From: Lunatibacter salilacus
GTDB lineage: Bacteria; Bacteroidota; Bacteroidia; Cytophagales; Cyclobacteriaceae
Assembly (NCBI RefSeq): GCF_009797935.1
Contig: NZ_VOLC01000007.1
Coordinates: 62,001 to 126,000 of the forward strand
Direction: 5' to 3'
Length of the DNA stretch: 64,000 nucleotides
The position numbers and the translations under genes are program-made. Positions 57,014 through 64,000 of the stretch are shown here, piece by piece. The notes under the pieces were generated by a model that saw only the letters and a program-made list of their open reading frames with translations, made no database searches and was not told where the DNA came from. Position 1 is the stretch's first letter. Each line of letters starts with the position of its first letter.

Positions 57014-57712
57014 TTATATACCTTGAATACTTCCTTTGTCAATAATGATCCCAGGCGACATGGTACTGGAGATATGAATGCTTCTAAAGTACGTACCTTT
57101 CGATGCAGAAGGCTTCATTTTCGAAACGGTATTGATCAGTTCAAGTGCGTTTTCCTGTATTTTCTCCGGAGAGAAAGACACTTTTCCAACGCTCGCATGA
57201 AGGATACCGAATTTATCTACTTTGAAGTCAATTTTACCTGCTTTTACGTCCTTTACAGCTTTACCCACATCCAGTGTAACTGTACCTGATTTGGGATTCG
57301 GCATCAAGCCTCTTGGTCCCAAAACCCTACCCAGTCTACCTACTTTAGCCATCACATTGGGCGTGGTGATAATCACGTCTATGTCTGTCCAGCCACCTTC
57401 AATTTTGGCGATATAATCGTCCAAACCTACGTGGTCGGCACCGGCTTCTTTTGCTTCGGCTTCTTTGTCAGGGCTGCACAATACGAGCACCTTAACATCC
57501 TTACCAGTACCATGCGGCAGGGCCACCACACCTCGCACCATCTGATCAGCTTTCCTCGGATCTACACCCAGACGGATGTCAAGATCTACAGAAGCATCAA
57601 ACTTTACGTTAGTGATGTCTTTCACAATGGTAGAAGCCTCAGCCAGAGAATAGGTTTGGCTAGGATCATATTTAGAAAGAGCTTCTTTTTGTTTTTTTGT
57701 TAACTTAGCCAT
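57014..57712 (-). CDS. rplA: 50S ribosomal protein L1
   Basis: A 232-residue L1-stalk protein that also represses its own operon in many bacteria. Motifs are [39 protein letters not shown] and [17 protein letters not shown]. It is 10 bp after rplK. Confidence 0.98.
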   Translation of the reverse strand: MAKLTKKQKEALSKYDPSQTYSLAEASTIVKDITNVKFDASVDLDIRLGVDPRKADQMVRGVVALPHGTGKDVKVLVLCSPDKEAEAKEAGADHVGLDDYIAKIEGGWTDIDVIITTPNVMAKVGRLGRVLGPRGLMPNPKSGTVTLDVGKAVKDVKAGKIDFKVDKFGILHASVGKVSFSPEKIQENALELINTVSKMKPSASKGTYFRSIHISSTMSPGIIIDKGSIQGI

Positions 57713-57722
57713 TTTTCTTTAT

Positions 57723-58166
57723 TTAATCCTCCCAAGGAGCTGTTCCCGAAACTGTAATTCCCATGCTTCTTGCGGTGCCTGCAACCATTTTCATGGCAGA
57801 CTCCACTTCAAAAGCATTTAAGTCAGGCATCTTCACGACTGCAATTTCCTTTACCTGATCCCAGGATACGGAGCCTACTTTCTTTCTGTTAGGTTCTGCT
57901 GAACCACTTTTGATCTTGGCTGCTTCCAACAACATGTTCGCTGCGGGAGGAGTTTTAACCACAAAATCAAAAGACTTATCCGAATAAACCGTGATAAGCA
58001 CAGGAAGTACTTGGCCCATTCTATCCTGAGTTCTAGCATTGTACTGCTTACAGAACTCCATGATGTTCAAACCCTTGGAACCAAGGGCAGGTCCTACCGG
58101 AGGAGAAGGATTAGCCTGGCCACCTTTCACCTGTAATTTCACATAACCAGTGATTTCCTTAGCCAT
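57723..58166 (-). CDS. rplK: 50S ribosomal protein L11
   Basis: A 147-residue factor-binding-site protein, needed for stringent-response activation. It has the Pro-rich [19 protein letters not shown] switch and the C-terminal rRNA-binding [12 protein letters not shown]. It lies 3 bp after nusG. Confidence 0.98.
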   Translation of the reverse strand: MAKEITGYVKLQVKGGQANPSPPVGPALGSKGLNIMEFCKQYNARTQDRMGQVLPVLITVYSDKSFDFVVKTPPAANMLLEAAKIKSGSAEPNRKKVGSVSWDQVKEIAVVKMPDLNAFEVESAMKMVAGTARSMGITVSGTAPWED

Positions 58167-58169
58167 TTC

Positions 58170-58727
58170 CTAGTCTTGTTTTTCTACTTGTATAAAGTTT
58201 AATTCTACCGGGGTATTTCGACCGAAAATCTTAACCATAACATTAAGTTTTTTCTTGTCTTCAAATACCTCCTCTATCATCCCTGAGAAACCACTGAAAG
58301 GACCGTCCATTACTTTAACGGTCTCTCCAACTATAAATGGTGTATCCAGTTTTTCCGCAAACTCATCAATCTCCTCAACCCGACCTAAGATCCGGTTGAT
58401 TTCCGACTGACGTAATGGCTCGGGGGTTTTGGAAGCCCCCCCTTGGTTTGACCCTAAAAAACCGATAACTCCCGGAATACTCGTAATTACATGATTGGCC
58501 TCTCCATGGCTGAGATCCGCATGAACCAAAACATAGCCCGGAAAGAAATTTCTCTCCCGAACCCGTTTCTTACCATTGCGCATCTCGTATATTTTCTCAG
58601 AGGGTATCAAAACTTCAGGAATGTATTCCTCAAGTTTCTGCCTAGCAACTTCGTTGTCTAAATAGGTTTTAGCCTTTTTCTCCTGCCCAGCAACAACTCT
58701 AAGCACATACCATTTGTGATCAGCCAT
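58170..58727 (-). CDS. nusG: Transcription termination/antitermination factor NusG
   Basis: A 185-residue factor. The NGN domain (about 1-115, [19 protein letters not shown]) binds polymerase, and the KOW domain (about 128-180, [21 protein letters not shown]) links to Rho or S10. I start it at the ATG at 58727 (MADHKWYVL); the frame extends six residues further upstream with an unlikely sequence. It lies between secE and rplK. Confidence 0.97.
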   Translation of the reverse strand: MADHKWYVLRVVAGQEKKAKTYLDNEVARQKLEEYIPEVLIPSEKIYEMRNGKKRVRERNFFPGYVLVHADLSHGEANHVITSIPGVIGFLGSNQGGASKTPEPLRQSEINRILGRVEEIDEFAEKLDTPFIVGETVKVMDGPFSGFSGMIEEVFEDKKKLNVMVKIFGRNTPVELNFIQVEKQD

Positions 58728-58745
58728 TATGTAATTTAGATTCAA

Positions 58746-58934
58746 TTAAAATAAATCATAAAACCACTTCATAAGACTTTCGAACGAAAGATCTATAAGC
58801 CCTATTACCAAGGCGAAAATCAACGACGCAACAAGTACCAATACCGCACTGTTTTGAAGTGAAGCATATTTAGGCCATGTGACCTTGTTCCTCATCTCAT
58901 CGATGGATTCTACTACAAAATTCTTTACATTCAT
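58746..58934 (-). CDS. secE: Preprotein translocase subunit SecE
   Basis: A 62-residue single-helix form. The amphipathic region ESIDEMRNKVTWPKYASLQ precedes one membrane segment (about 29-50). It clamps the two halves of SecY. It follows tRNA-Trp and precedes nusG, as in most bacteria. Confidence 0.96.
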   Translation of the reverse strand: MNVKNFVVESIDEMRNKVTWPKYASLQNSAVLVLVASLIFALVIGLIDLSFESLMKWFYDLF

Positions 58935-59043
58935 GCAGCCTTAATTTTATGTGTACTCCCTACGCCCGTTTTTATCTTTTCCCAACTCTGTCTAATTCAT
59001 TGGTAAAAACGCATGAAGTACTTCGTTTGATTTTACGGTGATG

Positions 59044-59114
59044 CACGGGCGGAGAGATTCGAACTCCCATCAACGGTTTTGGAGACCGCTATTCTGCCAT
59101 TGAACTACGCCCGT
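59044..59114 (-). tRNA. tRNA-Trp (CCA anticodon)
   Basis: A 71-nt cloverleaf on the minus strand. The acceptor ACGGGCG pairs with CGCCCGT, the discriminator is G, and the anticodon loop CTCCAAA gives CCA. No encoded 3' CCA. It is the first transcribed element of the secE-nusG-rpl-rpoBC unit. Confidence 0.95.
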
Positions 59115-59139
59115 AGTATACCCATTCTTTTACGGAACG

Positions 59140-59171
59140 CAAAATTAGGTAATATTGTCATAAGAAACAAA
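59140..59171 (-). promoter_or_regulatory. Promoter of the tRNA-Trp-secE-nusG-rplKAJL-rpoBC unit
   Basis: TTTG (59168-59171), 20 nt, then TAATTTTG (59140-59147) on the minus strand, 25 nt before the tRNA 5' end. The -33 box lies inside the downstream arm of the tuf terminator. Confidence 0.65.
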
Positions 59172-59203
59172 TGCGATTCCGAAAATTTCAGAATCGCATT
59201 TGT
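59167..59203 (-). terminator. Terminator after tuf
   Basis: A 13-bp perfect stem (59167-59179 with 59191-59203) around an 11-nt loop, followed on the minus strand by TTTCTTATG. It is 21 bp beyond the tuf stop and overlaps the promoter of the next unit. Confidence 0.85.
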
Positions 59204-59224
59204 AAATCTATATCTGGAATGTGA

Positions 59225-60412
59225 TTAGTCCAAGATCTCAGTCACCTGACCGGCACCTACTGTCCTACCACCCTCACGGATAGCAAATCGTAGTCCCTTC
59301 TCTAGAGCAACTGTACTCAACAAATTCACTTCGATTGTAACGTTGTCACCTGGCATAACCATCTCCACATTTTCAGGAAGCGTGATCTCACCAGTTACGT
59401 CTGTTGTTCTTAGGTAGAACTGAGGACGGTATCTGTTGAAAAAAGGCGTATGCCGACCACCTTCTTCTTTCGAAAGAACGTACACTTCAGCTTTGAAGTG
59501 AGCGTGTGGTTTCACAGAATTTGGCTTACAGATAATCATACCCCTTCTGATTTGGGATTTCTCGATGCCTCGAAGCAACAAACCTACGTTGTCACCAGCT
59601 TCACCTCTATCCAAAATCTTACGGAACATCTCCACACCTGTAACGGTAGATTTCAATCCTTCCGCACCCATACCGATGATATCTACTGCTTCACCGGAAT
59701 TGACTACACCTCTTTCGATTCTACCAGTAGCAACAGTACCTCGTCCAGTGATGGAGAAGACGTCTTCTACAGGCATCAAGAAATCTTTGTCAATTGCTCT
59801 TTCTGGAAGTGGGATATGCTCATCTACAGCGTTCATCAATTCCATTACAGTAGATTCCCACTTTTCTTCACCGTTAAGTGCTCCAAGAGCAGAACCTGCA
59901 ATAACAGGAATATTGTCTCCGTCAAACTCATAGAAAGAAAGTAATTCTCTTACTTCCATCTCAACAAGCTCAAGCAATTCTGGATCATCGACCAAATCGA
60001 CTTTGTTCATGAAGACCACCAATGCAGGAACACCCACCTGACGGGCTAACAGAATGTGCTCTCTAGTCTGAGGCATTGGTCCATCAGTCGCCGCAACTAC
60101 CAAGATAGCACCGTCCATCTGGGCGGCACCCGTAACCATGTTTTTTACATAATCAGCGTGACCTGGACAGTCAACGTGTGCGTAGTGTCTTTTTTCAGTA
60201 GAATACTCTACGTGTGAGGTGTTAATTGTAATACCTCTTTCTTTTTCTTCCGGAGCGTTGTCGATAGAAGCGAAGTCTCTTAATTCAGAAAGACCCTTCC
60301 TTGCCAATACCGTAGTAATGGCAGCAGTCAAAGTAGTCTTTCCATGATCGACGTGACCAATCGTACCTATATTAACGTGTGGTTTGGATCGGTCAAAGGT
60401 TGCTTTTGCCAT
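59225..60412 (-). CDS. tuf: Elongation factor Tu
   Basis: A 395-residue GTPase that delivers aminoacyl-tRNA. G1 GHVDHGKT is at 19-26, switch [10 protein letters not shown] near 81-88 and NKVD near 136. Domains II and III are complete and the sequence ends [10 protein letters not shown]. It lies 60 nt after tRNA-Thr without a promoter of its own, so it is probably co-transcribed with the three upstream tRNAs. It is the only tuf copy in the window. Confidence 0.98.
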   Translation of the reverse strand: MAKATFDRSKPHVNIGTIGHVDHGKTTLTAAITTVLARKGLSELRDFASIDNAPEEKERGITINTSHVEYSTEKRHYAHVDCPGHADYVKNMVTGAAQMDGAILVVAATDGPMPQTREHILLARQVGVPALVVFMNKVDLVDDPELLELVEMEVRELLSFYEFDGDNIPVIAGSALGALNGEEKWESTVMELMNAVDEHIPLPERAIDKDFLMPVEDVFSITGRGTVATGRIERGVVNSGEAVDIIGMGAEGLKSTVTGVEMFRKILDRGEAGDNVGLLLRGIEKSQIRRGMIICKPNSVKPHAHFKAEVYVLSKEEGGRHTPFFNRYRPQFYLRTTDVTGEITLPENVEMVMPGDNVTIEVNLLSTVALEKGLRFAIREGGRTVGAGQVTEILD

Positions 60413-60472
60413 GCGTGAAAATCCTTTGTTTAGTTAATGATAAAATTTCGTTTGTTTTAAATCAATGTATCG

Positions 60473-60544
60473 AGCCAACGACGGGATTTGAACCCGTGAC
60501 CTCTTCCTTACCAAGGAAGCACTCTACCCCTGAGCTACGTCGGC
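60473..60544 (-). tRNA. tRNA-Thr (GGT anticodon)
   Basis: A 72-nt cloverleaf on the minus strand. The acceptor GCCGACG pairs with CGTTGGC (one wobble), the discriminator is T (U), and the anticodon loop TTGGTAA gives GGT. It is 60 nt upstream of tuf. Confidence 0.95.
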
Positions 60545-60578
60545 TATTAACATTCGTAATATGCCCCTAAAAGCATAG

Positions 60579-60651
60579 AGCGGGAGACGAGGCTCGAACC
60601 CGCGACCTGCAGCTTGGAAGGCTGCCGCTCTACCAACTGAGCTACTCCCGC
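60579..60651 (-). tRNA. tRNA-Gly (TCC anticodon)
   Basis: A 73-nt cloverleaf on the minus strand. The acceptor GCGGGAG pairs fully with CTCCCGC, the discriminator is T (U), and the anticodon loop CTTCCAA gives TCC. It lies 34 nt upstream of tRNA-Thr. Confidence 0.95.
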
Positions 60652-60769
60652 TTTTAATGTGTTGTTGCCCGATTTGAACAACAGGCTTGGTAAAATCGAA
60701 AGGCAAATCTATACTAATTTTCTAGAATAAACTACCTAAGGTTAAATATCTCATTAAGAAATATCTAAC

Positions 60770-60855
60770 TGGTGGGGGAAACAGGATTCGAACCTGTGAA
60801 GACATAAGTCAACGGATTTACAGTCCGTCCCAGTTGGCCGCTTTGGTATTCCCCC
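60770..60855 (-). tRNA. tRNA-Tyr (GTA anticodon)
   Basis: An 86-nt class II tRNA with a long variable arm and acceptor GGGGGAA/TTCCCCC. The anticodon loop CTGTAAA gives GTA. The 3' end reads ACCA in the DNA, so CCA appears to be encoded, unlike in its neighbours. It is the first gene of the tRNA-tuf transcript. Confidence 0.95.
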
Positions 60856-60900
60856 AACAAATTTCCGCTAAATAACTTTCTTGCTTATCTTAACGGATGG

Positions 60901-60931
60901 CAAAATTATACCCTTTTCTCTAACATTCAAA
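60901..60931 (-). promoter_or_regulatory. Promoter of the tRNA-Tyr-Gly-Thr-tuf unit
   Basis: TTTG (60928-60931), exactly 19 nt, then TAATTTTG (60901-60908) on the minus strand, 45 nt before the tRNA-Tyr 5' end. It sits directly after the terminator of the peptidase gene. Confidence 0.8.
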
Positions 60932-60938
60932 ACAAACC

Positions 60939-60964
60939 AAAAAAAAATATTGGATTTTAATCCA
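60939..60964 (-). terminator. Terminator after the M1 peptidase gene
   Basis: TGGATT-TT-AATCCA (60951-60964) forms a short 6-bp stem, followed on the minus strand by ATA and nine T (60939-60947). It lies 31 bp beyond the peptidase stop. Confidence 0.6.
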
Positions 60965-60995
60965 GTAATTCAGTACTGTTTTAACAATCAGACGC

Positions 60996-63605
60996 TTAAT
61001 TTTCCTCGAGGTAAGGCTCCAGAAAAAACTCCTGATAGCTCTTTACCAACTCATCGGATTCGTTTTGATTGATTTTGATTACCCGTTCCAGAATATCCCC
61101 CTCATCAATAAACCCGAAGATGGATTGAAAAGCAGTCAAACGGACATAATTTGCCGGATGATCTTCTGCTAATGCCATTAACCTTTCAATGGCCTCTTTT
61201 TTGTCCGTCCCGGCAATTGAGGCAAAATAGTCCCCATAATACCCAATGAAATAATATAAGGATTCCCCCGTCAGCAGTCCTAGCTTTTCGTTGAACCAAG
61301 TCGACTGGGTACTGTCCTGGACTTGTGTAAGGTAATCCGCCAGTGGAACTACCATCCGGATGTTCTTTTCCCCCTTGAAACGTTCGTAAATTTCCCTCTT
61401 TTTGACTTCCTCCCCTTCCATATCCATCAAGGCCGTCAATGCCCCGCCGGCTACCACATAGGAAGGAGCTTCAATCATACGGGCTATAAGAGGCGCATAT
61501 TTGGTGCCGCTTAAGGTTCCCAAAAGCGCAATAGCGGACGAGCGGACTTCATTGTTGGGGTCATTTTCAGCCAGCCTTACCAACATTTCTTCCATCTCGG
61601 AACCTACCTCTTCCTTGGACATCAACTGAGGAATCCGGCTCACCGCCAATCCCCTGACCTCATGAAAACTATCCCCCAATGCCTTGGTAATGGTTGGTGT
61701 CCAATTTTGTGTGTCAGCAAAAACCGCCGTTAGACTATCCAAGGCTTCCAATCTCGCAATACCTGATTGCGCATGTTGAAATTGGCTTATCAAGCGGTCC
61801 ATTCCCCTGTCTGTTTGCTTCTCAGCTAACAGTTCCATATACTCATCAACCAGAACAAGGTCGGTTCCGGCCCCGTTTTCGATAGCAAACTGCTGCACTC
61901 CCCTATCTACCCAATAGGTCTTTTCCTCCCGCTGCCCGGCTTTGTAAACAGCTACTTTTATCGGCAGTTTGTAAAGTGGAGTATTGGTTAAATCCTGCTT
62001 TTGCCTCACGGTAAGAAGTTGCCTGTCCGGATCACTCTCATCAATATCAATGGCCAATACTGGATGACCAGAATCCAAAAACCACTGGTTGAAAAACCAA
62101 TTCATATCTCTTCCGGTAACATGTTCGAAAGCCAACCTGAGATCGTGCACTTCCACGCTTCCAAATGCATTTGCTTCCAAATAATGTTTCAATGCCGCAA
62201 AAAATGCCTCATCGCCCACACTTTTGCGTAACATATGAAGAATCCGTCCACCCTTGGCGTAGCTGTGGCTATCAAACATATCCTCCTTATCCTCATATTG
62301 AAACCGGATAAGGTCAACCTGCTTTTCTTGGGACTCATAGAAATATTGTTCCATGGCATCAAGGTGGTGCTTGTCCGCTTTGTCCTTTCCTTCCTTGTAT
62401 TCAAACCAGAGATACTCCGAGTAATCAGCAAATGCTTCGTTCAAAGGCAAATTGGACCAAGACTCGGTTGTAACCAAATTGCCAAACCACTGGTGAAATA
62501 GCTCATGGGCTATAATATAATCCCACTCACTATCCAGTGCCTCCCGTTCATCCAAGTTCAATGCCTCCATGAAAATGGACACCGTTGTGTTTTCCATAGC
62601 ACCAGAAACAAAGTCCCGTACGACAACCTGATCATACTTTTGCCATGGATAATCCACACCAAGTAGTTCTGAGAAAAACCCGATCATTTCCGGCGTGTGT
62701 TGAAACACCGTCTTGGCACCTTCAGCATATTTTTCTTCCACATAATAATTGACCGCAAGGTTCTTCCAGCTATCCTTTATTTCAGCAAACTCGCCTATTG
62801 CCAATGCTGAGAGATAGGGAGCATGGGGCATATCCATCACCCAATGATCGGTCCTGGTACCATCATCGTTCAGTTGCTGATTGACGAGCTTTCCATTACT
62901 ACGCGAAATAAATCTTTCCGGCACCCTCAATTTAAAATCGTGGGTTTGCCGTTCATTCGGGCTGTCAATTGTTGGGTACCACTTCGAACTAAATTCAGTC
63001 TCTCCCTGAGTCCATATCTGTATGGGCTTGTCTTCCGTCCCTGATGGGTTGATGAAGTAAAGGCCTTTGGTATCTGTGATCGCCGTACCGCCCGGTACAG
63101 TTGTTTCCTCGGGTTTGGCGATATATTTTATCCCTACCTGTAGCGAATCGTTTGATGTATATGCTCGTGGTAAATATACAGTCACCCGTTTTGGCGTGTA
63201 GGAAAAATTAAGCGTAGAAGTTATTCCCGATTCGTCCAACCATACATCCGATATTTCAAAGTCCTTTGCGTCAAGCTCAAGAATTTCCTGATCGTAAAAG
63301 TAGGGCTTCAGAAGAAGAAGGGCGCTTCCTTTTACTTGACTGGTTTCAAAGTCAAACGACAAATCCAGCGAAGTATGGATCAGGTCAAATTTCCTCTCCC
63401 GGCTCGGACGGTACCCCTCCATGGTCGCTTCTTTCAGTCTCATTAGCGAATCCGGCGCACTGGGAATAATTAACTCCAATGCCTCATTCTCCCCTACTGA
63501 TTCGATAATCGGTTCAGGTTGGGGGGTGATTTGGGCATTTTTGCAGGAAAAAAGAAGTAAAAAATTAATTGCAAATAGAGAATAGAAGTAAAATGAATAG
63601 CGCAT
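60996..63605 (-). CDS. M1-family zinc aminopeptidase, predicted lipoprotein
   Basis: An 869-residue exported peptidase. The N-terminus is a lipoprotein signal with lipobox LFSC (C21), so the enzyme is probably membrane-anchored in the periplasm or on the outer membrane. The N-terminal beta domain (about 70-270) is followed by the gluzincin site: GAMEN at 335-339, H367-E368...H371 in HELFHQ and third ligand E390 in NEAFADY. The C-terminal region (about 600-860) has HEAT/ARM-like helical repeats (VRGLAVSRIPQLM, VRSSAIALLGTLSG, VRLTAFQSIFGFID). It is monocistronic, divergent from the gene at the right edge. Confidence 0.95.
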   Translation of the reverse strand: MRYSFYFYSLFAINFLLLFSCKNAQITPQPEPIIESVGENEALELIIPSAPDSLMRLKEATMEGYRPSRERKFDLIHTSLDLSFDFETSQVKGSALLLLKPYFYDQEILELDAKDFEISDVWLDESGITSTLNFSYTPKRVTVYLPRAYTSNDSLQVGIKYIAKPEETTVPGGTAITDTKGLYFINPSGTEDKPIQIWTQGETEFSSKWYPTIDSPNERQTHDFKLRVPERFISRSNGKLVNQQLNDDGTRTDHWVMDMPHAPYLSALAIGEFAEIKDSWKNLAVNYYVEEKYAEGAKTVFQHTPEMIGFFSELLGVDYPWQKYDQVVVRDFVSGAMENTTVSIFMEALNLDEREALDSEWDYIIAHELFHQWFGNLVTTESWSNLPLNEAFADYSEYLWFEYKEGKDKADKHHLDAMEQYFYESQEKQVDLIRFQYEDKEDMFDSHSYAKGGRILHMLRKSVGDEAFFAALKHYLEANAFGSVEVHDLRLAFEHVTGRDMNWFFNQWFLDSGHPVLAIDIDESDPDRQLLTVRQKQDLTNTPLYKLPIKVAVYKAGQREEKTYWVDRGVQQFAIENGAGTDLVLVDEYMELLAEKQTDRGMDRLISQFQHAQSGIARLEALDSLTAVFADTQNWTPTITKALGDSFHEVRGLAVSRIPQLMSKEEVGSEMEEMLVRLAENDPNNEVRSSAIALLGTLSGTKYAPLIARMIEAPSYVVAGGALTALMDMEGEEVKKREIYERFKGEKNIRMVVPLADYLTQVQDSTQSTWFNEKLGLLTGESLYYFIGYYGDYFASIAGTDKKEAIERLMALAEDHPANYVRLTAFQSIFGFIDEGDILERVIKINQNESDELVKSYQEFFLEPYLEEN

Positions 63606-63737
63606 ATTTGAAGAAAATAATTTTCCCTAAGGAATTATTAAGTTATGTTTCTAAAATAAATTCCCATGGATGGGGTGGAGGTAATCCTTGAAGCAGTCAA
63701 AACTTACAAATAGAATCGCCGCTTTAAAAGAAACGAA

Positions 63738-64000
63738 ATGTATGAAGTAAAATTGAAAAATGAAGTCTACCTGGTTGAAAAAAATGGGGAGCAAACCAAA
63801 GTCAACGGGGAGATAATCTCGATGGATAGTGTGAAAATAGGCGAAAATGCATTCCATTTGCTTGTTGACAAGCAGTCACTGACAATGGAAATCGTATCCT
63901 GGGATCCTTCTACAAAAAAACTTCAGATAAAGCTGAATGATCGATTGGCTGAACTAATAGTCAGTACTGAGCAGGACTTACTATTGGAGAAGATGGGATT
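63738..64000 (+). CDS. Biotin carboxyl carrier-like protein, 5' part (cut by window end)
   Basis: The first 87 codons run off the window. The peptide (MYEVKLKNEVYLVEKNGEQT at the start, then a middle with VSWDPSTKKLQIKLNDRLAEL) and its end, LLLEKMG, match the N-terminal segment that precedes the biotinyl domain in acyl-CoA carboxylase carrier subunits of this phylum. The Lys-bearing AMKM motif would lie beyond the edge and is not seen. If correct, it could supply biotin to the carboxyltransferase encoded at 3777-5354; this link is inference. Confidence 0.7.
   Translation, partial: MYEVKLKNEVYLVEKNGEQTKVNGEIISMDSVKIGENAFHLLVDKQSLTMEIVSWDPSTKKLQIKLNDRLAELIVSTEQDLLLEKMG

Overview
The window is a chromosomal segment of a Bacteroidota bacterium, most probably order Cytophagales (a Cyclobacteriaceae-like relative is my best guess; this is inference from gene content). 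The signs are Bacteroidota-type promoters (TTTG, about 19 nt, then TAnnTTTG) upstream of several operons, a DUF3467 gene behind rpoC, an L17 with a long acidic tail, a carboxypeptidase-like regulatory-domain protein and small secreted beta-barrels ending in Phe or Tyr. Almost everything from 26.5 kb to 63.6 kb lies on the minus strand.

Left part (0-26.3 kb), accessory and metabolic. It begins with a D-2-hydroxyacid dehydrogenase and an M42 aminopeptidase. A low-GC single-gene cassette follows, framed by two nested pairs of inverted repeats. Then come a biotin-dependent carboxylase beta subunit, a Ppx/GppA phosphatase, an Ldh_2-family dehydrogenase and three tandem paralogous outer-membrane proteins. 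From 9.6 to 20.7 kb lies an efflux locus built around a sigma-54 activator and its histidine kinase: a membrane-fusion protein, two MacB-type ATPases, a TolC-like channel and an FtsX/MacB permease. Three of these transcription units carry the same TGGCATG element 28-37 nt before the start codon, which I read as sigma-54 promoters. One of these operons has been invaded by a four-helix-bundle protein gene flanked by purine/pyrimidine-skewed repeats, and by a MITE-like element. Next are cysE-cysM behind a FtsB/DivIC-like gene, a frameshifted regulatory-domain protein, and a stand-alone AAA/DUF4143 ATPase with a perfect 15-bp inverted repeat at its promoter.

Right part (26.5-63.6 kb), core information processing. 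Reading in the direction of transcription (high to low coordinates): tRNA-Tyr, tRNA-Gly, tRNA-Thr, tuf, tRNA-Trp, secE, nusG, rplK-rplA-rplJ-rplL, rpoB-rpoC, the DUF3467 gene, rpsL-rpsG-fusA-rpsJ, then rplC through rplQ (the whole S10, spc and alpha series including secY, map, infA, rpmJ and rpoA), then carA and eno. Terminator hairpins and promoter boxes divide this into units. Strong promoters precede tRNA-Tyr, tRNA-Trp, rpsL and rplC, and a weaker internal one precedes rpsH. Terminators follow tuf, rplL, rpoC, rpsJ, rplQ and eno. An M1-family lipoprotein peptidase lies upstream of the tRNAs, and the window ends inside a biotin carboxyl carrier-like gene on the plus strand.

I saw no CRISPR array, rRNA gene, complete insertion sequence or prophage. 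The observations most worth following are the sigma-54 efflux regulon, the four-helix-bundle/repeat element inside it, and the low-GC cassette at 2.5-3.7 kb.
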